A stretch of DNA of 27,853 bases from Arthrobacter sp. (GTDB lineage Bacteria > Actinomycetota > Actinomycetes > Actinomycetales > Micrococcaceae): assembly GCA_030146405.1 (NCBI GenBank), contig JASLBS010000152.1, positions 1 through 27,853 on the forward strand, written 5' to 3'. The notes under the pieces were generated by a model that saw only the letters and a list, made by a program, of their open reading frames with translations, was not told the origin of the DNA and ran no database searches. Positions 23,688 through 27,853 of this stretch are shown piece by piece. The position numbers were made by a program, and so were the translations under genes. Position 1 is the first letter of the stretch; each line of letters opens with the position of its first letter.

Positions 23688-24767
23688 ATGCAATCTCAGA
23701 ACGCGCCCGGACAGCGCTTGCTGCTCGAGCTGCAAGCGCGGGATGCCTGGAACCAGCGCGACTACAGAAGCGCGCAGCAGTTGGCTGAGCAGTTAGCCGA
23801 AGCTGCCAGTGACAACGGAGACGAGCTGGCTTGGTGGAATGCCAAATTTCTCGTGTCAGAGAGTCTGCGTAAGCAGGGGCTTATGCAGGAAGCGCGAGAT
23901 ATAGCAGGGTCCCTTGCACAGAACAATGTCACTAAAGGCTCGAGAGCCCTACACGCGAGGGTCTCGACACTCAGAGCCTTTGCCCTTCAAGGGTGCGGGC
24001 AGCTGGCGGAGGCCATCTCGGCTGCACTTCAAGCTGTTGACGACGCTGAATCCCTGGTTGATCAAGCAAGCATCGAGATCGAAGCCCGCAATGCGCTGAT
24101 CGCTGCGCTTGCTGAAAGTGGGCGCATCGAAGACGCTTGGGAACAATGTTCCCTGCTCGCTGCCGTTCTCCGCCGCGACCCGGACAGCAAGTACGCCGGT
24201 CAATCCTACTGGGCCATCGGTAACGTGGCTTTCCTGCTCAAGCATGTAACTGACGGTGTCTCCTACCATCAACTCGCAGCGAAGAATCTATCTCCCACGA
24301 ATGACCTCGATCTCTGGGCCCGGTTCAATCGCGCTTCCGCTGCTTTGAGACTCACCGCCGGTGTAGTCGAGCCGGAAACCTTGGAGTGCATCGAACGAGC
24401 CGAACTGGCCAGTTCTATCGTGGGAGGAACCGAGCGAGATCGGCTCGAGCTCAGTCTCACGCGAGCACAATGGTTGATTCTTACCGGCCAGCGCGATGCG
24501 GCGGTGGATCAGCTGATCACAATCATCAACAGTCAACACCTCCTGGCCACACATACAGCCGCCGAAGCGCACTTCCTCCTCGGGCAGGCCCTGGCCTCCG
24601 GTACCAACTCTGATGACGCAGTGATGCATCTCAGGACCAGCGAAACTCTCTTCCTGCAATCCGGAGCACAGGAGCGTGCGTCGACTGCCCAAGAGTTGGT
24701 GAATAAGCTGCGCGCAATGCCTTCTGTGAGGATCGCCGACAGCGACGATCCTTCACTTCAGCGATAG
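23688..24767 (+). CDS. TPR-like helical-repeat protein without effector domain
   Basis: A 359-residue, wholly helical, soluble protein made of roughly seven degenerate tetratricopeptide-like hairpins. Repeats are recognisable around residues 25-40, 48-75, 88-115, 128-155, 170-195, 208-235, 255-280 and 292-318. Asn51, Asn135, Asn179 and Asn214 occupy the same place in helix A of successive repeats (WWNAKFLV, EARNALIA, AIGNVAFL, ARFNRASA). Such Asn often line peptide grooves in TPR proteins, though they are also general TPR consensus. There is no HTH, kinase, phosphatase or membrane segment. The architecture is like the receptor part of Rap or XRE-TPR regulators. ATG 23688 follows AGGGA at short spacing; in-frame ATG 23646 would give 373 residues and a TGA precedes it. 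Base composition is less GC-rich than that of its neighbours. The function is unknown. Confidence 0.75.
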   Translation: MQSQNAPGQRLLLELQARDAWNQRDYRSAQQLAEQLAEAASDNGDELAWWNAKFLVSESLRKQGLMQEARDIAGSLAQNNVTKGSRALHARVSTLRAFALQGCGQLAEAISAALQAVDDAESLVDQASIEIEARNALIAALAESGRIEDAWEQCSLLAAVLRRDPDSKYAGQSYWAIGNVAFLLKHVTDGVSYHQLAAKNLSPTNDLDLWARFNRASAALRLTAGVVEPETLECIERAELASSIVGGTERDRLELSLTRAQWLILTGQRDAAVDQLITIINSQHLLATHTAAEAHFLLGQALASGTNSDDAVMHLRTSETLFLQSGAQERASTAQELVNKLRAMPSVRIADSDDPSLQR

Positions 24768-25018
24768 ACAACCGCAAAAGAATATCGAGCGCGGCATTCC
24801 CCATCCCCCGTTGTCCTAAGTCTTCCAATCTCCTCCGCCGGCGTTCGGTCGCGCCCGCAAGCATCGACCCGCCACAGCCTGACCACAGATTGGCAGATTT
24901 TACCGATTGCGCGCATCCCGATGTCGTCTCGTGCTCGAACCTCTGAATTCCGTTCGTCACCGGCACGTCTCAGATACCGATACTGCGGTCAGTGAACGAA
25001 AGCTCGACGACCACAGCT

Positions 25019-25048
25019 CGGCGGCACCGCTGCAGTAGTGTGCCGCCG
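25019..25048 (+). terminator. Hairpin upstream of the GGDEF-EAL gene
   Basis: CGGCGGCAC (25019-25027) pairs perfectly with GTGCCGCCG (25040-25048) across a 12-nt loop. It lies 66 nt before the proposed start of the GGDEF-EAL transcript, so it more likely ends transcription from the TPR-like gene than acts as a leader. Confidence 0.4.
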
Positions 25049-25114
25049 TCCGCCTCCGGGACGGACACAGCGGCTGCCACGTCCCGTTCCCCACCATTGC
25101 CCCACGCTCGAAGG

Positions 25115-25120
25115 TACGCT
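25115..25120 (+). promoter_or_regulatory. -10 element of the GGDEF-EAL gene (leaderless)
   Basis: TACGCT lies exactly 7 nt before ATG 25128 and no Shine-Dalgarno is present. This spacing predicts transcription starting at or next to the initiation codon. Confidence 0.5.
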
Positions 25121-25127
25121 GGACCCG

Positions 25128-26696
25128 ATGAGCGCTGAGCGAAGGGATCCCAGACTGGCACTGCTGGTCGAGAGCATCGTCCGGTTGTCACGGGGTGAGC
25201 TCAGCAGTCGCATCGAGCCCTCGAGCGCCCGCGACGAGGTCGATGCCGTGATCACGGGGGTCAATCTGCTCGCCGAGGAGCTCGAGCAGGTCTACGACCA
25301 GTTCGAGAAGCGGGTCGAGAGCCGGACCGCCATGCTGCGCCAGGCTCACCTCGATATGATGAAAATGGCCATGTCGGATGCCCTCACCGGTCTCGCGAAC
25401 CGCGTGGCGCTGATGGATGGCATCGAGGAAGCACTCAACCAGGCCGAGAACGGTGAGACCCCTCCTGCCCTGCTCCTCCTCGATCTGGACAGCTTCAAGA
25501 ACGTCAACGACCGCTTCGGCCACGATGCCGGGGACCGGGTGCTTCAGGAAGTAGCTCTCCGACTCAGCGGGGTGGTCCGGGACACCGATCTGGTGGCCCG
25601 TCTCGGTGGTGACGAGTTCGCCATCCTGCTCCCGGCCGCATCCGTGGAGACAGCCATGCAGGTGGCCCGCCGCGCCCTCGAGGTCCTCGGAGAACAGATC
25701 CAGCTGGACTCGCTGAACATCCACTCCCGCGCCAGTATCGGGGTGCGTATCGGCACCGTCGGCCAAACCGCGGAGGAGCTCCTGCTCGACGCCGACACCG
25801 CCATGTATGCGGCCAAGCGTGAGGGACGGAGCACCATCAAGATCTTCGAACCGGTCATGCTTTACTCACGACAGTTACGCAGCCAGATGGCTACCGAGCT
25901 CCGGGGAGCGATCAGCTCGGACGAGCTGGTGCTGCACTACCAGCCCGTGGTCGAGCTGGCGTCGAATCGCATCCTCGGCGTCGAGGTCCTGGTCCGATGG
26001 CAGCACCCTGTCCGAGGCTTGATCCCGCCCGACACGTTCATCCCCTTGGCAGAGGAGATCGGGGTCATCCATGACCTCGACCGCTGGGTCATGGCCGCGT
26101 CCCTGCGGCAGCTCGCCGAGTGGCGGGGCCAGCTCCCGCTGGACAAGGATTTCCAGCTCCGGGTCAACCTGTCCGCCGTCGAGCTGAAGCAACTGGACCT
26201 GGTGGATCACATCCGCACCCTGCTGCGAGAGTTCGACCTTCCCGCCCAGTGTCTGGTCGTGGAGATCACGGAGACCGCTATCGTGACGCGCGGCGAAGTG
26301 GAGATGTACTCACTGTTGAGTCTCAAACAACTCGGGGTGGGAATCGAGATCGACGATTTCGGGACGGGATACTCCTCCATCAGCTACCTCCGGGAACTGC
26401 CCGTCAGCATGGTGAAGGTGGACCGCTCCCTGCTGACGGAACTGAACACCCGCCCGGGCCAGCACGAGTTCGTCGCCGCGATCCTGCAGCTCATCCGGGC
26501 AGCCGGTCTCGAGGCCGTCTTCGAGGGCATCGAGACCCGCGAACAGGCGGAGCAGCTCCGTGCCATGGGCTGCACGAGCGGCCAGGGATACTACTTCAGC
26601 CGACCGATGCCGGGCGAGGAGATGGCAGCCCTCCTCGCGACGACGCGGCACCTGCGGATCGGCGAGCAGGCGAAGGACTCGAAGGCCTCGCGCTGA
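25128..26696 (+). CDS. Cytoplasmic bifunctional GGDEF-EAL c-di-GMP enzyme
   Basis: A 522-residue protein. Residues 1-75 look like a HAMP-type segment and coiled coil (RLSRGELSSRIE, then LAEELEQVYDQFEKRVESRT) without any membrane helix. The GGDEF domain (about 80-240) has an intact active site GGDEF at 160-164 and the inhibitory RxxD (RDTD) at 151-154, so it can be a cyclase with product inhibition. The EAL domain (about 250-505) reads EVL at 286-288 and keeps Asn347, Glu379, Asp409-Asp410 (IDDFGTGYSS), Lys430, Glu466 (EGIE) and Gln486. It can therefore be a phosphodiesterase too. It makes or degrades c-di-GMP; which activity dominates is unknown. The start at ATG 25128 is supported by TACGCT 7 nt upstream. 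The frame extends upstream without homology. Confidence 0.92.
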   Translation: MSAERRDPRLALLVESIVRLSRGELSSRIEPSSARDEVDAVITGVNLLAEELEQVYDQFEKRVESRTAMLRQAHLDMMKMAMSDALTGLANRVALMDGIEEALNQAENGETPPALLLLDLDSFKNVNDRFGHDAGDRVLQEVALRLSGVVRDTDLVARLGGDEFAILLPAASVETAMQVARRALEVLGEQIQLDSLNIHSRASIGVRIGTVGQTAEELLLDADTAMYAAKREGRSTIKIFEPVMLYSRQLRSQMATELRGAISSDELVLHYQPVVELASNRILGVEVLVRWQHPVRGLIPPDTFIPLAEEIGVIHDLDRWVMAASLRQLAEWRGQLPLDKDFQLRVNLSAVELKQLDLVDHIRTLLREFDLPAQCLVVEITETAIVTRGEVEMYSLLSLKQLGVGIEIDDFGTGYSSISYLRELPVSMVKVDRSLLTELNTRPGQHEFVAAILQLIRAAGLEAVFEGIETREQAEQLRAMGCTSGQGYYFSRPMPGEEMAALLATTRHLRIGEQAKDSKASR

Positions 26697-26731
26697 CTGC
26701 GTCATCACCCGCGTACCCGAGGTCCTCGGGG

Positions 26732-26772
26732 GCGACGCCCTGCGTGCACCCAGGGTGCGCGCAGGGCGTCGC
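26732..26772. terminator. Bidirectional terminator between GGDEF-EAL and ilvE
   Basis: GCGACGCCCTGCG (26732-26744) and its complement (26760-26772) form a 13-bp stem that continues through a T-G pair into GCACC/GGTGC with a CAG loop, about 19 bp in all. It lies in the 85-bp gap between converging genes. Confidence 0.75.
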
Positions 26773-26781
26773 AGGGGGATA

Positions 26782-27853
26782 TCAGACCAGGCGGGTCAAC
26801 CAGCCGTGCGTGTCCTCGACGGTTCCGGTCTGGATCCCGAGCAGCTGGCTCCGGATGGACATGGTCACCTCACCCGCCACGGCGTCCGGCGCGCCGATGA
26901 GCTCCTCGCCGTCACGCAGCTGGCCGATCGGAGTGATCACCGCAGCCGTTCCGCACGCGAAGACCTCGGTGATGTCGCCGCTGGCCACGCCGTCGCGCCA
27001 TTCGTCGAGGGTGATCTTGCGCTCGGTCACGGCGAGGCCGCGGTCCTTGCCGAGCTGGATGATCGACGAGCGGGTGATGCCCTCGAGGATGGTGCCTGAC
27101 AGGGCAGGCGTCACGAGCGAGCCGTCGCGGAACACGAAGAACACGTTCATGCCGCCCAGTTCCTCCACCGCGTTGTCATTGGCCTGGTCGAGGAACAGCA
27201 CCTGCTTGCAGTCGTGGGCTTCCGCCTCCAGCTGGGCCGCCAGCGAGGACGCATAGTTGCCACCGGCCTTCGCCGCACCCGTGCCTCCGCGACCCGCGCG
27301 CGCATAGTTGCGGGACACCCAGATGCTGACCGGCCGGACCTCTCCGCCGAAGTAGTTGCCCGCGGGTGAGGCGATGACCCGGTAGGAGACCTCGCGGGCG
27401 GGCCGCACACCGAGGAAGGCCTCCGTGGCGATCATGAACGGGCGCAGGTACAGGCTCTCGCCGTCCCCGGAGGGGATCCACCCCTGATCCGCTGTGACCA
27501 GCTGGCGGAGGGACTCCAGGAAGAGCTCCTCCGGAAGTTGCGGGAGGGCGAGACGAACTGCCGAACGGTTGAGGCGAGCGGCATTCGCGTCGGCTCGGAA
27601 GGTCCAGATGGAGCCGTCGGCGTGGCGGTAGGCCTTCATGCCCTCGAAGATCTCCTGGCCGTAGTGGAGCACGGCGGCGGCAGGATCCAGTGCGATGGGA
27701 CCGTAGGGTTCGAGACGGGCGCTGTGCCAGCCCCCCACTCCGGATTCGTCCTCACGGAAGTCGACGATGGCCGTATGGTCCGTGAAGAAGTTGCCGAAGC
27801 CGGGATTCGCGAGCACCGCCTCCCGCTCCTCGACCGGTGTCGGCTGGGTCGAC
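26782..27853 (-). CDS. ilvE: Branched-chain amino acid aminotransferase, 5' end beyond window
   Basis: At least 356 residues of a PLP-dependent class IV aminotransferase that interconverts Leu, Ile and Val with their 2-oxo acids. The frame is open to the right edge (TQPTPVEEREAVLANPGFGN), so the start lies outside the window; GTG 27816 is unlikely to be the true start because family members begin earlier. The PLP lysine is in TGAAKAGGNYASSLAAQLEA. ILEGITRSSIIQL and FACGTAAVITPIG are also diagnostic. It complements leuCD functionally but is unlinked in transcription. Confidence 0.95.
   Translation of the reverse strand, partial: STQPTPVEEREAVLANPGFGNFFTDHTAIVDFREDESGVGGWHSARLEPYGPIALDPAAAVLHYGQEIFEGMKAYRHADGSIWTFRADANAARLNRSAVRLALPQLPEELFLESLRQLVTADQGWIPSGDGESLYLRPFMIATEAFLGVRPAREVSYRVIASPAGNYFGGEVRPVSIWVSRNYARAGRGGTGAAKAGGNYASSLAAQLEAEAHDCKQVLFLDQANDNAVEELGGMNVFFVFRDGSLVTPALSGTILEGITRSSIIQLGKDRGLAVTERKITLDEWRDGVASGDITEVFACGTAAVITPIGQLRDGEELIGAPDAVAGEVTMSIRSQLLGIQTGTVEDTHGWLTRLV

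Larger units (their letters stand above)
24768..25127. other. 360-bp intergenic region without a gene
   Basis: I see no convincing gene between the TPR-like and GGDEF-EAL genes: short frames lack Shine-Dalgarno sites and family character. The first 250 bp show no hairpin. The right part carries the hairpin at 25019-25048, a smaller GTCCG/CGGAC hairpin just after it, and the -10 element at 25115-25120. Confidence 0.6.

Noticed and set aside
23467..23688. 73-codon minus-strand frame ending in an ATGA overlap with the exported-peptide gene
   Set aside because: It starts with TTG antisense to the start of the TPR-like gene, fills the AT-rich intergenic region, lacks a Shine-Dalgarno and has no GC3 bias or family character. 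The ATGA junction is probably chance, though a shorter form from ATG 23655 cannot be fully excluded.
25019..25120. c-di-GMP riboswitch upstream of the GGDEF-EAL gene
   Set aside because: The hairpins lack the GEMM core motifs, and a leaderless-type -10 lies downstream of them, so they would not be in the mRNA.

Overview
This window looks like a chromosomal segment of a high-GC Gram-positive bacterium, most likely an Arthrobacter-like member of the Micrococcaceae (Actinomycetota). The reasons are strong GC bias at third codon positions, frequent GTG starts and GTGA/ATGA gene overlaps, leaderless-type starts, the order leuC-leuD-murA-plsC-gpsA-ddl with a divergent IclR-type regulator, and gltX next to tRNA-Gln and tRNA-Glu. 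The genus is an inference from gene content and protein character; no database was searched.

Layout: 1-169 is the 3' end of an SMP-30/gluconolactonase-type gene. At 301-1140 (-) is a short-chain dehydrogenase, divergent from a small DUF3072 gene (1324-1554). At 1648-3051 (-) is a GTP cyclohydrolase II fused to a RibD-type reductase domain, then a LysR-type regulator (3108-4076, -) divergent from a large bifunctional proline dehydrogenase/P5C dehydrogenase (4199-7735, +). A YeiH-type membrane transporter (7837-8883, +) follows; a perfect 17-bp-arm hairpin lies inside its first codons. From 15543 down to 8916 on the minus strand run leuC, leuD, then murA, plsC, gpsA and ddl, the last three tightly coupled. 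These supply leucine, the first committed step of peptidoglycan, phosphatidic acid, glycerol-3-phosphate and D-Ala-D-Ala. The IclR regulator (15691-16410, +) faces leuC across a clean palindromic operator.

Two translationally coupled, membrane-associated GTPases (18439-20217 and 16496-18442, -) follow. Next come tRNA-Glu(CUC), tRNA-Gln(CUG) and gltX, all on the minus strand, and a fumarylacetoacetate-hydrolase-family gene (22376-23149, -).

The least ordinary part is 23219-24767. A 46-residue exported mini-protein (23330-23470, -) is transcribed away from a helical-repeat (TPR-like) protein with no DNA-binding or catalytic domain (23688-24767, +). They share an AT-rich intergenic region. The arrangement resembles the propeptide/receptor pairs of RRNPP peptide signalling (Rap/Phr, PlcR/PapR) and is the best candidate here for an undescribed system. 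A cytoplasmic GGDEF-EAL protein (25128-26696, +) and the branched-chain aminotransferase ilvE (26782 to the right edge, -) complete the window. I saw no insertion sequences, CRISPR arrays, rRNA genes or prophage genes.
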